This document shows, piece by piece, positions 26,001 to 41,000 of a stretch of DNA of 64,000 nt. The stretch lies in assembly GCA_030562195.1 (NCBI GenBank), contig CM060203.1, positions 10,740,208 through 10,804,207 of the forward strand, read 5' to 3'. The notes under the pieces are model-generated. The model made no database searches, was not told the DNA's origin, and saw nothing but the letters and a program-made list of their open reading frames with translations. A program made the position numbers and the translations under genes. The stretch comes from Nipponacmea schrenckii. Lineage: Eukaryota > Mollusca > Gastropoda > Lottiidae. How positions within the stretch are numbered: the first letter of the stretch is position 1; every line of letters begins with the position of its first letter.

Positions 26001-29000
26001 TTATCTGGGTACCAATGATATTGGATGTGAATATACTCTTGTAGAGGTAAACATTTATTTTTCTCTATAAAGATGACATTGTTTCAAGTCATTAAGACGG
26101 TTAATTTAAGTTTTTGGAAATGTATATTTTTTGAGTAAACTTAAAAGAATTCAAATTTTAAAAGTAAACTATTCACATAAAGACCAAAGATTTCATTCTG
26201 CAATATTTTTTTTACAGACCTTTAACTCACAAGACTTGAAGATTACCCTTGATACCAGCAAATGTATCACTAACATGAATGCAGGCTGTGTACAAGGCAT
26301 TAAAATTCAATACAAAAAACAAACTGTTGAACTCAAAGTAGTAAATGGTGCTGTTCAACTTCATGCTGGTAATGGCGCTGAAAAACTGCCCTATTCTGCT
26401 GGAAATATCTATGTCAAGAAGGTTACATCTATCTATTATGTCATCGAAGCTCCAGATATCAGAATCTTGTACACCGATTTAGGTCGCGTGACAGTCAAAC
26501 TCAATCCCTCTTTTGTCAACGAGGTAAGAATATTTTGGTTTAAGAAGTTTTCAATTATATTTAACATTGATAAAATAATCAAAAAAATAAGTTATAATTT
26601 CATGAAATCATATGATAAGTACAAAATTACCAAAATATTTGGACTTTTTTTGTACTATTTTTTAAAAATGTTCCTTTCTAGGTAAAAGGTATTTGCGGTA
26701 AATTTAATCACATTCAACAAGATGACTTTGAAATGCCCAATAATGCTGGTGGTACTGAAGAAGAATTCCTTCAAGCTTATTCTCAAAACAATTGTGGTGT
26801 CAAATTTGTGGCTCCTACTAATCCTGCTATTAATCCTGAGGTAAGACATGTTGTCAAATAGGTCATTTATAGATATTATTTGGACTTAAGTTGTTGCCTG
26901 CAATTGTTGTCATGAACATGCAACACTGTCATGTACAATAAAGAATTATCAAGAGCAATCTACCTAGAACAAATATTAATCAAAAAGAGTAGGCCATACT
27001 GTTTAAAATTATACTTCGTTTGAATGGATAACTATATTGTTATGTTCACTTTAATGATAGAAAATGTTACATTCCATTTTTTTTTCTAGGGCGATATACT
27101 TGTAAGTGAAATAAGAATCATTTTTCATGATTTTAAACTTCTATATTATATTTTGAAACAATATTTTACTCCTATATTTAATTAGCTATAGTGTATATCT
27201 TTGAAAAAAATCTGCACTTTATAAAAAATAATCTGCACTTTATGAATATAATCTGCACTTAATAAAAATAATCTGCACTTTATGAATATAATCTGCACTT
27301 TATAAATATAATCTCCACCTTATAAAAATAATCTCCACTTTATAAAAATAATATCCACTTTAAAAACACATACTCCATTTTTTGAATATAATCTGCACTT
27401 AATAAAAATAATCTGCACTTTATAAAAATATACTCCACTTTATGAATATAATCTGCACTTTGTGAAAATAATCTGCAATTTGTACAGCAGATTTATAAAA
27501 ATAATCTGTATGTTATAAAATAATCTGCACTTTAAATAAATCAAACACTTACATTAAAAAATCAAACAGTAATTTAAAAAAAATTGACAGTACTTTTTTA
27601 AAATAACAATAAGCACACTTTTGAATATGTTTTTTTTTATTTTCATTTTATGTTCTCTATTAACTAATCTAAGTTTAACTTTTTTATCTGAGTTGTCTTA
27701 TATTTTCAAAGTATATTCAATTTATATTCTAACCTCCTTGGCTTGTACATTTGAATAGGATTTTATTTAATAAATTTCAGAGTACCGCATTGGAAAATCT
27801 TTATGGTTCAACTGGATGTAGTTCAAAGATTCCAACAGAGAGAAAGAATAGTTTGAAAAACTTGGTAGAAATTTCTAATGATGCCTCCAATGTTTGTCCT
27901 GTAATCTTTGCATTAATGAGTGATTGTGGTATTACCGGACAACAATTGACAGATGAAGCAGCTTTAAATTCAAAATGTGGTATGTAATCTATTTGTTAAA
28001 AACTATTATTAATATTGCTTGAGGCTAGAGATTTACTATTTTCTTCTAATAGTATGTATTCATCATATTCATTTCATTGGTTCACTGAATATGTCCCATA
28101 TTGAAACTCACGTCGCAGGCCGAAGCCTACACATCATTAGATACCAAGTCACTGGGTCCGTCACTTTATTTCTTATTTTCCATTCCAGGATCTCATATTA
28201 ACAGTTGTCCAAATGGTTACCAATTCAATCATTGTCAAGAAATCTGTAATAGTGCTTGTCGAGATTATGCCCTTGGTCATACGTGTGAGAAGCAATGTGT
28301 TCCAGGTTGTGCCTGTCCCTCTGGTGATTTGCTTACTGATGATATGGGTGCAGGAAATACCTGTGCTAAATTAGCTGAATGTACCTGTTATGACATGGCT
28401 AATAATGTTGTTACTGTACCAGGAACACCAACACAGCGAGGTTGCCAAGAGTGGTAAGTTTCACATAGACTTTATTCTATGTCTGGTATTGCAGATGTAC
28501 TTTTTTCGTTAGGTTCATTAAGAAGAAAGTTATAAATCATTTGTGAGTTTTAACTTGAACAATTTAAAAAACTAATTTACACTGCCATTGATATCAGAGT
28601 GATGCCAGATATAAGATAATTTATTGAAACTATCTTTTTCAGCACTTGTGACAACGCTACCTTGACTTGTGTTGATTCACAATGTGCCGAAGTATCTTGT
28701 CCAGTTGGTGTAGAAACAGTTGAAAGTGTACCCACATCCTGCAGAACCAAATGCCCAGGCAAATTCCAGAGTAGCACTACTTGTGCTGAACAAAGTTCTC
28801 TTCCATCCAGACGATGTTATTGTCCTGAAAACCAATGGGAAGATAAAGTGAGTATAGATTTTTATACCCTAAATATCATATGGCCCTGATTGTAATTTTG
28901 TGTCTCACCTTTTAGTTTACTTTCTCTGTACATGCATTTATTTCCAGTAAGCAGTTCTGATGATACATCCTAATAATAGTTCTGTAGTATTGACCATGTT

Positions 29001-32000
29001 GACCCTCTGAAGGAGGTCTTGAGCATTATTGTTTCTGTATTTACAAATTTGGTTTTCTTATCGTTTCTAATTCAATGCTTTTTTTTTTGCAGGATGGTAA
29101 ATGTATTTCTCCCAACACTTGTCCCTGTTATCATATGGGACAATGGTTTAACCATATGGATACAATGACTTATAACTGTAAAGATAGGTACGTACATCAT
29201 TCAATATGGCATTCCTTCCTAATCAAAAGTTTCTTTATGTTCAGCGCGTATGAAGTTTCACTAGTTTTGTTTAGTTTTTATTTACCTTTTGTTGACTGAT
29301 CTAGAAATCTGATCTAGAAAGTTTATGATCTATATGCAGAAATGATTTAAATTGTGGGTCAGGTTTTCCTTAATTATTATTCCTGATTATCTTATCTAGA
29401 ATACACATTTCTTACATTTCTAATTTTGTTTTGAAAAACAGGCGTTGTGAAAATGGACAATGGACTGTTACAGCTGAAATAGATTGTACTGGTAAGTTTT
29501 ACTGTTTTCACAAATGTATATTGTGCGTAATGAAATAAACCATTTAAATCGGGTTAAATATTGTTTCTCAAATAATCAATTGATGAACAGGCTGCAATTA
29601 ACAATTTTATGTTTTTTTTTCTAGCTACCTGTTGGGCCTCTGGTGATCCTCATTATCAAACCTTTGATTTAAAGAGATACAAATTCCAAGGAACCTGTAG
29701 CTACACTTTCTTACAAAGTTTAAACAATGGTACATCCCAGTTTGACATTAAAGTACAGAACATCCAATGTGGCTCCACTGGCGTAGCTTGTACTAAATCC
29801 ATTGAGATCAATGTTAATGATGTTAAAATAAGTATGGTTAAAGGTGGAACAATAACTATTGGTACTACACCATACACTCCTGATCAAGGTTTCCAACAGT
29901 TTGGTGATATTACACTTTATCCAGCTGGTGTGTTCATATTTGTAACATTTGATGGAGTCACCTGTATGTGGGATGGAGGTAAGAATATTACAAAACAATT
30001 TTTTCTTACCAATTTTTAAAGGTAAAACCAAGAACGGTTCCTACTGTTCCTAAAATCAAGAACTGTAACTACCATAGAAGCTTTCCTCACAATATAAACA
30101 TGCATTTTATTATAGAATTTATGTTTTCCCATGTTTATGGATGTTTCAACTTAAAAACTTTTATCTTCATTCATAAATGATTTGTTTTTAACCTTAAATA
30201 GGAACTCGATTTGCTGTACAACTGACTAAGAAATGGCAAGAAAAGGTCCAAGGTTTATGTGGTAATTACAATGGAAACAGTGAAGATGACTTTACAACCA
30301 GTACTGGTATTGTTGCTGCCAATGAAATTGAATTTGGTAATTCATGGAAGGGCTCTTCCTGTGGTGACGTTGTTGAAGAGGCTATTCTCCAGGAAGCTTG
30401 TTTGGTAAGTACATCATTTTCTTTATAGGTGTCTAAGGTGTCAAATCATCATACACATGTAAAAATCACCCTATTTACCTCCACTGAAATACTTAATAAA
30501 TATCAATTGACTGAAAGTTTATACAATAACGGTTGATAAAACTTATTTTAAAATATCTTCTTTATTTATAAAATCATCTATTTACAAGTTATGAATTGAC
30601 CAAACACTGCAGATTAAGTAATAAATAGATATAATAGATACATTAATAAAACGATTTACACTGCTTATGTTTGTAGACTGTCAATGGAACCTACAGTCCA
30701 AGAAAGAAGTGGGCTGAAAGTTCTTGTGAAACAATTACCAAGGGTATTGTCTTTGAGGCTTGTCGAAATATTTTAGCTGATGAGGTACAAAAATACTACA
30801 CTGAATGTTTGTATGATGCATGTGGGTAAGTGTAATTTCAGTTAATAGAATGTTTTTTTTTGTTACACTGATGAAATTGATGGCTAACGTCAGCTGATGA
30901 CTAGCTAACAAGATCTTTGGGAGTTCCTTTAAAGTGATTTTTATTCTTTTTTTGGTAATAAACGATTATGAAACTATATTTAATACCTGATATTTGTACT
31001 TCAGTTGTGACCGGGGAGGTGATTGTGAATGTTTGTGTACTGCTATCAGTAACTTTGCTGAAGCCTGTAATAGAGCTGGTCAACCTGCTAAATGGAGACA
31101 CAACAGACTATGCCGTAAGTTTTTTAGTTTAGATTATGCCATATTATTTCCAAGACATGATTTTAGTGCAGTACATTTCAATTTGCAATTTTTATACGCC
31201 CACAAATTTATTTGGGGCGTATATTGTAATTGACCCGTCGGTCCAGGCTACAATTCTTTACGGATTCTTTTGATTTTTATTTTGTGGGTCAGTGGCATTA
31301 TGAAGATGATCCCTATCGATTTCCTTGATGATCTGGTAATTCCTCACCAAAATATTGTGAATGACTTAGCGTGAAACTCGTGAGCTGATCCCTATTGATT
31401 TCATTTTGATCTGATAATTTTTCACCGAAATATTGTGTCTGACTTTTGTCCGCGTTTTCATAGTGCAACTCTGCTCACTCTACAGACAAAAATTATTTAG
31501 GGATTCTTTTGAATTTTATTTTGTCTGCGTAAAATGCTCTTAAAAGACATGAACCAAGTGTGAATGGACAACAAACAATTATTTGTAGCAATCAAAGCTG
31601 CTGGTGGGCGTATGTCACCTTGCTTCGCAAGCCTATCTTTAATTTTTGTAATTTTCCAAGAGAAAAAACAAATACTTCTATTGATAATTAGACACATGTA
31701 ATGATGAATTAGATACATGTAATGATGAATTAGACACATAAACTGATTAATTACATACATAAAATGATTAATAAGACACATAAAATGATAAATAAGACAC
31801 ATGTGATGATGAATTAGACACATGTAAAAATGAATTAGACACATGTAATGATGAACTAGACACAAAATGATGAATTAGACACATGTGATGATGAATTAGA
31901 CACACGTACTTATGAATTAGACACTTGTGATGATGAATAGTCGTGGTTTGAAATCAATGAAAGTATGGTATTTTGTTTTTATTTGACAGCAATTCAATGT

Positions 32001-35000
32001 GAATATGGTAGTGTATATACACCATGTGGTTCCCCTTGTCCTAAGACATGTGATGATCCCTTTGGTACCAAATATGGTTCATTCTGTACCCAGACTTCCT
32101 GTGTTGAAGGTTGTTCTTGTCCTGATGGATATGTTACAGAAGGTAGGTGTTCTTATGGAAAAGAAGTTTACCCACTAATTTATGAGAATGATCAACGTTG
32201 ATAGAACCAATGTATCAAATTTGTTTTGCCGTAAAGCATTTCTCTACCAAAGTAAACATAAAATTTATTGGACTCAATATTGATATTGTAATTATTATTT
32301 TCTAGTAACTGCCAATAATGAAGTCAAATGTATGCCACAGACAGATTGTCCATGTTTCTTGGATGGTGTTAAATACGAACCTGGATCACAAATTGTTCAA
32401 TCATGTATGAATTGGTAAGTCAGTTCTTTTAGTCAGACAATGGTCACTATTGTATTTCATCAATTTTAATTTGGTTAAAATGAAAGAGAGGATTGTGTAT
32501 TTGTATGTGTATCAGACCAATGTAGTATCCATCATTTCTAACATTAAACAATTTTAAATTGTGTTAGGTCATAAGCTATGACACCATTTTCTTCAGCCTC
32601 CTGATTATTGGTTTGAAATCTTCTGTTTTCTTGTTTACAGTTCATGTATAAGTGGACAGTTTAGTTGTGATGGTAGTAATTGTAGCCGAGAATGTACACC
32701 TGAAGAATTTAAATGTGTTGATGATGGACTCTGTGTTGAGAAGACGTATTTGTGTAATGGTATCTTTAATTGCCGAGATGGATCAGATGAGGTCAACTGC
32801 AGTAAGTACATTATAAAATGCTTCTTCACGATCAAATGATTTGTTCCAAATGACAAAATTATATAAGATGCAGTTGATATTCATCAAAAAATTAGACATT
32901 TAAAGTTTTTCAAACTACTTTGTAATTTATTCAAATTATTCAATATAAATTCCTTATCAAATGATACACAAAAACAATTATAAAGTTAATTTAACCCTTT
33001 GAAAATATTTTATTGTATAGCTACTCAAGGTAAGATATAAAAAGATAAAATAAGTGGTTCTAGAAATATACTCGACTAATGGTATAGCACTATTGTGATT
33101 CACATTTAAATCAGGGCGGCTGAAAACTGTGATTTTCATTGAAAAGAATAGTGTCAAATCACCAGCCCTGTTTTAAATGTTAGCTTAAAAAGGTTAAAAT
33201 TGGGTTAGAATGGTGATATGGACAAGATTTATGTTTAAATTCATGCAACATATTGGTGAAAGCATTCATTTTAGGAGAATTCAGTTTAAATATCTAACAA
33301 AATAACGCATCACATTTGAAATAGTTATTCATTTTACTTGTAGTTCAGTTTTCTCTTGGTATCTAGGCTCCAAACTCTTTTTGAAATTAATACAAGACAT
33401 GGGATTTAACTTCTTATTATCTTATTTATTTTTTTTCATTTTATAAATTTTCTCAATCAATTAATCACAAGTAGTGGTTTTGATCTATATGAACTGGTGA
33501 ATATTAAATATTTAGGTCTGATATCAGACGTTTAATGTATTTATGCTGGCTTATATTAACAATATTGGTTGAAGGCAAAATATAATTCCTATACAAATTG
33601 TAATCAACTTAAAACATTTGTGCCAAGACGTCTATTTTCGTGCTAGGAACATGTTTTATTGTTCAAAGAACAGAAGACAAACAATTTGCAAATTCCATAA
33701 GCTTAAAAACAGAATGGCCTGCATGATTATCATCTGATTTGTGACCATAGAGTTAGATACTGTAGGGTCATAATTGTTAAACTACTATATTAGTTTTAAA
33801 ATGTAAAATCTGTTGTCAGAGATCACTACTTATGGTTTTATTTGAACTTTTATTGGCGTATCACTGCACTAGTCAGTGTATTTTAAACTGTTTAGTTGCG
33901 ATTTATTTAATTCTGTTGATATTTATTGACCTCATATTCATTTTTAATTTCAGCTAAAGAATGTCTAGAAAATGAATTTACATGTGTTGTTGATGGACAA
34001 TGTATTGCTATGACAGAATTATGTAATGGCCTAAATAATTGTAAAGATGGTAGTGATGAATACAATTGTGGTATGAACTAGATTCTTACTCATCATATAT
34101 CACTCAATATTCTGCTTGATTTTGTTCCGATATTTTTGTGTATGACTAGGAATATATTTAAATTGGTCCTTCTTACATGAAGATTGACTCCCTTGAGACT
34201 TCTTTTTCTTAATAACTGAGTAACTTACTTAATCTCATTGGTTTCATTTTCTTTTTCTTCTTTATATTAAAGGTGAAACTAGAACATGTAGTGAAGAAGA
34301 ATTCACATGTAACAATGGAAGATGTGTACCCATGACATTTAAATGTGATGGACACAATGATTGTCAAGATTTCTCTGATGAATTTAATTGTAAACGTAAG
34401 TAGTAATCATATATGGTATGTGTAGGTGCAGATGCCCAGCCCATCTAAGGAATCATAACAGATTTAACTTGTTTATATGACATGAAATATTTATTCAGCC
34501 AAAACACTGGTACAACATTTCTAACTCTCTTATGAAGAGTTCCTCCAAGGGAGATAACATATTATGGAAGGGACATAACTCTTTATGATTTAAGACTACA
34601 AATAATCATACACTACAGTATGTACTTTGTTAATTCAGTCAAGAATAACAGAAACTGCTTTGCAGTAATTTTTTTAAGTCTCCAGAAATATTTGTTATAA
34701 GTTTTATATTTATTATTATTCTTATTCTATTTACTATTATAGAATGTAAAGAAACTGAATTTATGTGTTCTTTAACTCCACTACAATGTATCGCTAAACA
34801 ACTACTGTGTGATGGACATGATGATTGTGGTGAAGGAACTGATGAAATCAACTGTGGTATGAATATTTTAAATATTATCATGAATTATTGTAAAGTTTGA
34901 CAGAGGATGTTCCGGCTGCTCTGACAAATTGTTGAATCATGTGAATACCATGTTTTCCATTGCTACATGTAAGATGCCAAAAAAAATTGAGTCTAAGTGA

Positions 35001-38000
35001 CCAACAAAATTAGTTTAACTCAAAAAATTAGAAAGTATGACTAATGGTATTTTATACAAGAATAAAACGACATTCAATAGTTTGGCAAATATCGATGTCT
35101 AATATTATGACTGATTATATCTCAACCTTTTTCTTTTTTAGGAACACCATCTGGGGCCTCTACAAGTAAGTAACTTTTGAATATTTTCTAAATAGATGAT
35201 CTCGATTGAATGGAGTTTTTTATTGGCTTGAAAATTGTCAAGCTTAACAATATGCTGCCTTCTTTGAAAGTATCTATGTAATTGAATAATTAGACAATTT
35301 ATTTTATTGAATATAAATGAATAATCAGACAATTTTTTTTTTATTAAAAAAAATCTTGCATACCGTATTATTGTGAATATAAAGTAGGCCTACTCGTCGT
35401 TAAAGAGCCTCATATATCAGGAAAATCATATTCCTTGTGTTTAATTCTGTTAATTTGTTTTAGCTGCACCCTGCGAGAAAATTGAATTGGATGCTACAAC
35501 AAGTGATTTACAAGTTACTGGACGTATCAATGACACAATTCAATCTGTCGTCACATCAGCTTTAAGACAAGCTTCAGGAGTGTCAGATATATGGAATCCT
35601 ACTGTTACAGCAGGATCAGTTATTACTTTAGAATTTGATGTTAACACTTTACCAGATACACCATGGACAGTATTTGATGTCCGTATTTCTGTTAGAAATG
35701 CTGCTGTTGTTACAATTGAATACACCAATCCTGAAGGTGCTCTTATTAAACCAGTAAGTTTTACCATCATTTTCAGTATCGTTATTCTTAAGTGTAAGCT
35801 TAAGTTTATCAGCTTTATCAGCAAAATCTACCAAACTGTCAAACTGTTTGTAATTATCATCAGGCTGCATCGAACTCTTAAATTTTATTTCCTTATTCCA
35901 ATTCTTTTTTTTTAGTTAAATAGTGGTAAGAAATTCTATGATTATTTCTAGTTAATCTAGTTCAAAAAGCCTTCAATGTATTTTGAATATATGTATTAAC
36001 AGGATTCAAGAAACCCTAAACCAAACAAAGACTATGTTACTACATACAGTACACCAGGTGGATTTGAAGTCAACAAAATCCGTATATTTATCACTCCAGA
36101 AAGTAATGCTACAAGCATTAGTGTATGGAATGTTTCAATGGTTGCCTGCTATGAAGGAGGTAACTAAAGCTTGTGATATACTAACTTCAATATCAAAAGA
36201 GGGCTTTTAGTGTTTATTTGTAAAATTCAGTCAGATCCATGAGTCTTATTTAGTAAAACTACTATAAATTAGTATTAGTTATTTAACCCTTTATACTATA
36301 TGGTTTACGATTCTTCTGGCGCATGATTTGTATACGCAATCATCATCAGGACAACATTATTATGGACTTAAAATGTCATAAGCGCAAAGTAAGTGAACCC
36401 GATGAAATGAACCGAAACAGACAGTTTATTCTATAGCATCGATCAACTTACATAATTGAAATGACAGTTTTTATTGTAGATTTGCATTTATACAATTTTA
36501 TTGCAGGAACCACAGTCTCACCACCAACTACAGTTCCTGGAGAGACTCCTGAAGTCACCACTCCTGGTAAGTTAAAAACTTTGATAGCAGTGAGATATCA
36601 TGATATCAAACCCTTTTTCTTATTAGATAAGAAATAGATAATAACTACAATAAATTGTTTCTTACAATTCTGTTGTTCTTGCCTTCTTTTTTAAATTTTA
36701 CGCTTAAATAATATAAATGGCAAAGTCAAAATTAGATGTAGTCAATTCCACTGATTATTTGTTTCATTTTGATTTATTTCTACTGTTTCAGAAGGAACAA
36801 CGCCTGGACAACGTGAGTTATTCTTATTATCAATCATTTGTCAAAAAGAAATCTTGGCTATTTTGTTTTTGGAAATATGACTTTGGCAATCTTATTCTTT
36901 TCATTTGCCCAAAGCACACAGGCTGTTAACTTAAAGGTCTTAGTATCCTGTCCCATATTATACACAGTGTACATCAAACAAAATGTCATTGTTGGTTTCA
37001 ATAATTGTTGTCTTTGAAACAAACCCAATGCGATTCAGGTGTAAATTGATCAAATTAATTCCAGAGAGATCCGTACCAAAGGCATCTGTTTAAAGGCAGT
37101 ATTTCCTTTCTGATTTATCTCTGAACATGTTTGATCTTTATTTGTTTGCAGCTACAACTACAGCTATTACAGAACCTTGTTCAACAGAAGAATTCTATTG
37201 TACAAAGAAAATGTTCTGTATATCAATGAATATGACATGTGATGGAAACTGTGATTGTGGACAAGAAGTAAATGGTGAATGTGAAGATGAATACATGCCT
37301 ACATGTGGTAAGTAGAGATAATTTGATGTTATAAGTTTGATTGATTCCAAGTCTTGGTCTGAACCTGAAGTCATTGCACAATTATCAATGAATTATACTG
37401 GGTATTGTGTCAAATTATTATATATCAGTCCGTTATCACATTTATTTTGATTATCTGAATTCAGCCCTGTTCTTTAATGTGTTTGCCCGTGCTGATCTTG
37501 ACCATATTTCATATTACTTTTGACCAAATGATAACTGATGAAAATTGTGATTCTATGAATGCATGGACCTGAGGTGGCAAAAAAAAAACCGCAGGAAATT
37601 TGTGTAAATTAGGCTGGTTACTTTCATATTTTTTCCTTGTGAATAACATTAGAATTTCATATTTTACAGTAACAACAACAACCACTACTACAGAAGCACC
37701 AAGTAAGGAAAAGTTATATAAATCAGTGGGCATTATAAACACTATTTTCTTACTAACATTGACTTCATTCAAGCCAAAATTTATCATCTATTTGAATAAT
37801 AATTATAATAATTAAATCTTTATTTGGGGTGAAAAAATAGGCCTTTTTACAATTTTACCATTTAAAAGAACACAAAGTATAAAACAAACGAGAATAACAA
37901 CAAAAATAGGATCACAAACTATGGACACTTATATACATTTATCATTCCAATAGATTACGTTGCTCTAGTTTTTCATTAAGGAAAAGAGTTTTTATTTTTT

Positions 38001-41000
38001 GTCCAAAATGCTAATGCTAAGTGAAGTAGAGAGTTCCATAAATAGAGGCCTTTGTAATTCAAGCTTTACTTATAAATGGATACAGAGGATTGTTGAAGAT
38101 AGGGATGGGTTCAAAATTAGTTTGACCAATCATACCTTATTCTCAGCTAAGCTTATCAGAAAAGTTGTTGAAATTTAAAATCACGACTCTTCATTTTTTG
38201 AGACTATAGTAGAATTATACAAATTTGGTGATCTCTGATACATCTGAACATTATTTACATGTATTGAGATCTGAACCCAAGCCCAACATTAGTGAACCAT
38301 GACCTTTTTTTCGGTATTTTCAAGATGCTTTACAATCTGAATATATATTATGCTGGATATAGGCTATATCTGGATATTTTTTTTCTAGGAGTTTTTTTAA
38401 TCTGGAATGCACTGGTATCATTGAAAAAATAACCATTCAGATTTGCATTTAATTAATTTAACCCTTCCTCATTAGGTAGGGGGCAAAAGAGTAAGACTTA
38501 AAAACTCCATTCATTTCATTTCATTTTGATTACTTTAATAAAAATATATGTATTGAATGAAGTCAAATGTGGGATTTCAATTTGTATTAAGAAGCTATGC
38601 TTTTTTTGAAAATTGAGTAGAGGGAAATTGTGGATATATTTACCTTTCTTTCCTAGTTCCTTAGCAGTTTTTATTCAAGAAGAATTTTTATATCAGATTC
38701 TGACAAAAAAAATTATTTAAATTAAAAATGGCATTTCAGATAGAAATGATAATGTTAGACATATGATAAATTCTAGCTTAACTCCATCAGAAATCTTATT
38801 AAAATGTGTGCAATACAGTTTTGAGGACAAACAATTAGTAAATTATATTATCTCTTGATAAATTCATTCATTTTGCAATGAACAAAAAGATTACATGGAT
38901 ACCATAATTTGCTTTTGTTAATTTTTTTGTCAAAATTGAAACAAAACAAATATATGAATAACACACCTGTACCCTGGTCCCTATTTACCATGTGGGTGAA
39001 CCTCATTCGGTGTTTTTCAGCTACTACCGCTGCACCTTGTACTGATGATCAATACTTTTGTATCAATACTATGACATGTATTAGTGTTGATAAAGTATGT
39101 GATGGTCAAAATGACTGTGGTGATAATGAAGATGAACAAGATTGTAAGTAGAGCATTTTTTGGACACTTGAGGTTTTTTTTTTAGTTTTATTTTGTTTTT
39201 TTAAGTTCACATTGATATTATTAACTTTAAAGAAGCAGTTTTTCAGATATTTAGAAGGAATTTACCCTTGCCACCAAATATAATAACTAAATATTAATAT
39301 TATTTCAATCAACAAAAAGATATACATTTAATTCATTCGAATAACATCAGTGTGAGTTTAACATTTAAGAAACAGTAAATCTCAGGGTATTTAAGCGAAA
39401 TTGTATTTTTGATTTATTCATACAGTCTTATCTTTAATTACAACTGAAAATTTCCAGCTATTTAAAAAACCACAAATCACAAATCTGTGACATCTATGAT
39501 AAACAATTGTATATTGCGCTAATCAACAGAAAATTCTCTGCTTTGAAAAACTACATTGTTTACTATTTGATATATATAATATCATTTTTCTCTGAAAAAT
39601 TGTATTGTATAGTTTGATTTAAGTCAAATAAAGATTTCACTCTCAGACAATATATTGAGCAGAATTAATCTTATTCACGTGATATTAACACTAGCAATTC
39701 CTTTTATATAAATAAATTTTCAGCATGTCATACATTTCTTTCAGGTACAACTACCTCTCCACCAACAACACCAGGTTAGTTTCAAACTTTACCTAAACAT
39801 TTTATAAAAAAGTCAGAGTTATTTCAGCTCTCCGGAAATATACTAAAAAATTTTAGTGGTTATATCATTTCTTCTTCATTTGGTATTTTAATATTTATAC
39901 CTATCTAAAGACTAACAAGGCTTATTCCTATTAACTTCCAGAACCCTGCGCAGAGAGTAATGGCATGGAAGATCCAACAATCATACCCCCAGCTTTCTTA
40001 CAGCAACCACAGGGATCTCCTTCATCTGATAATCCCGAAAATCTAAGACCTGGAAATACTCCACCATTTAACATTCCTGCATCTTCAAGCCCAACTACAA
40101 TAGATATTACTGTATCTGACGATAAACCAGTTGATTTAGCAGAAATATCTCTACCAGTTAAAACTAATGTCAAATCTGTTCGTGTATTGAGGTTTGATAA
40201 TGATACTCAAGATTATCAGCCTATACCAACAACTTCAGGACAGGTAGATTCTTTTTTTCTTATTTTGTTTCTTGACACATAAGATAATAGTAAAAGACAA
40301 TTTTAAGAAGTAAAATCCTTTATGAATAGTAAAAGAGTTTGATTGCTTCCATGACAAAACAGAACAGTCATAATTTACAAACATACAACTTAAGTTTTGA
40401 AATTGAATCTGGTATAAAAAGGATGATGGATTTCTTTCCTGCTGTCGTTGTCTTGTCATGTAGATGTCTGCACAATGAATTGAAGCAGAATTGAATTGAA
40501 AATTAAACCGAATCTTTGAACTGATGTTTTCAGCCTGAAAGTACAACTGGTATCTTAACATATCCAAGTGGAGTTCTTGTTACCAAGATTAGAATTGAGG
40601 TCACCCCTATCAATACAACTGAAGATATTGAAGTTAAAGTTGAAGTCAAGGCCTGCTTTGAAGGTAATTGTTTTAGAATATACATATAATGTTTGTGCTT
40701 AGCTAATGAACATGACAGTCTCTTTTTCTGTAGAAAGAAACGTTTTTTTTAAAATAATAATTGTAGAGAAAGAGCAGCTAACAACCACATATTTTTAAAA
40801 AGAGTCAATATAAACTTTCATATTGTTTCAGAAACTCATCCATTACCAGCTGGAACATCAGCAACTGAAGAACCTGTTCAAACACCACCAGTTCCTCCAA
40901 CACCACCACCAATACCAACTACTGGAGGTACTACTGAAGGTAATTAACAACATTTTGATTTGATTAAATATTGTTGTTTGTGTGTGGTAGAAAGAGTTTC

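Noticed and set aside
31497..31865. 122-codon minus-strand frame with [11 protein letters not shown] repeats
   Set aside because: It is a translation of the 21-bp minisatellite; the unit length is a multiple of three, so the frame stays open by chance.
27196..31945. Short regular repeats considered as CRISPR arrays
   Set aside because: Units of 20-21 bp are directly contiguous with no unique spacers, lie in introns and belong to an animal genome.
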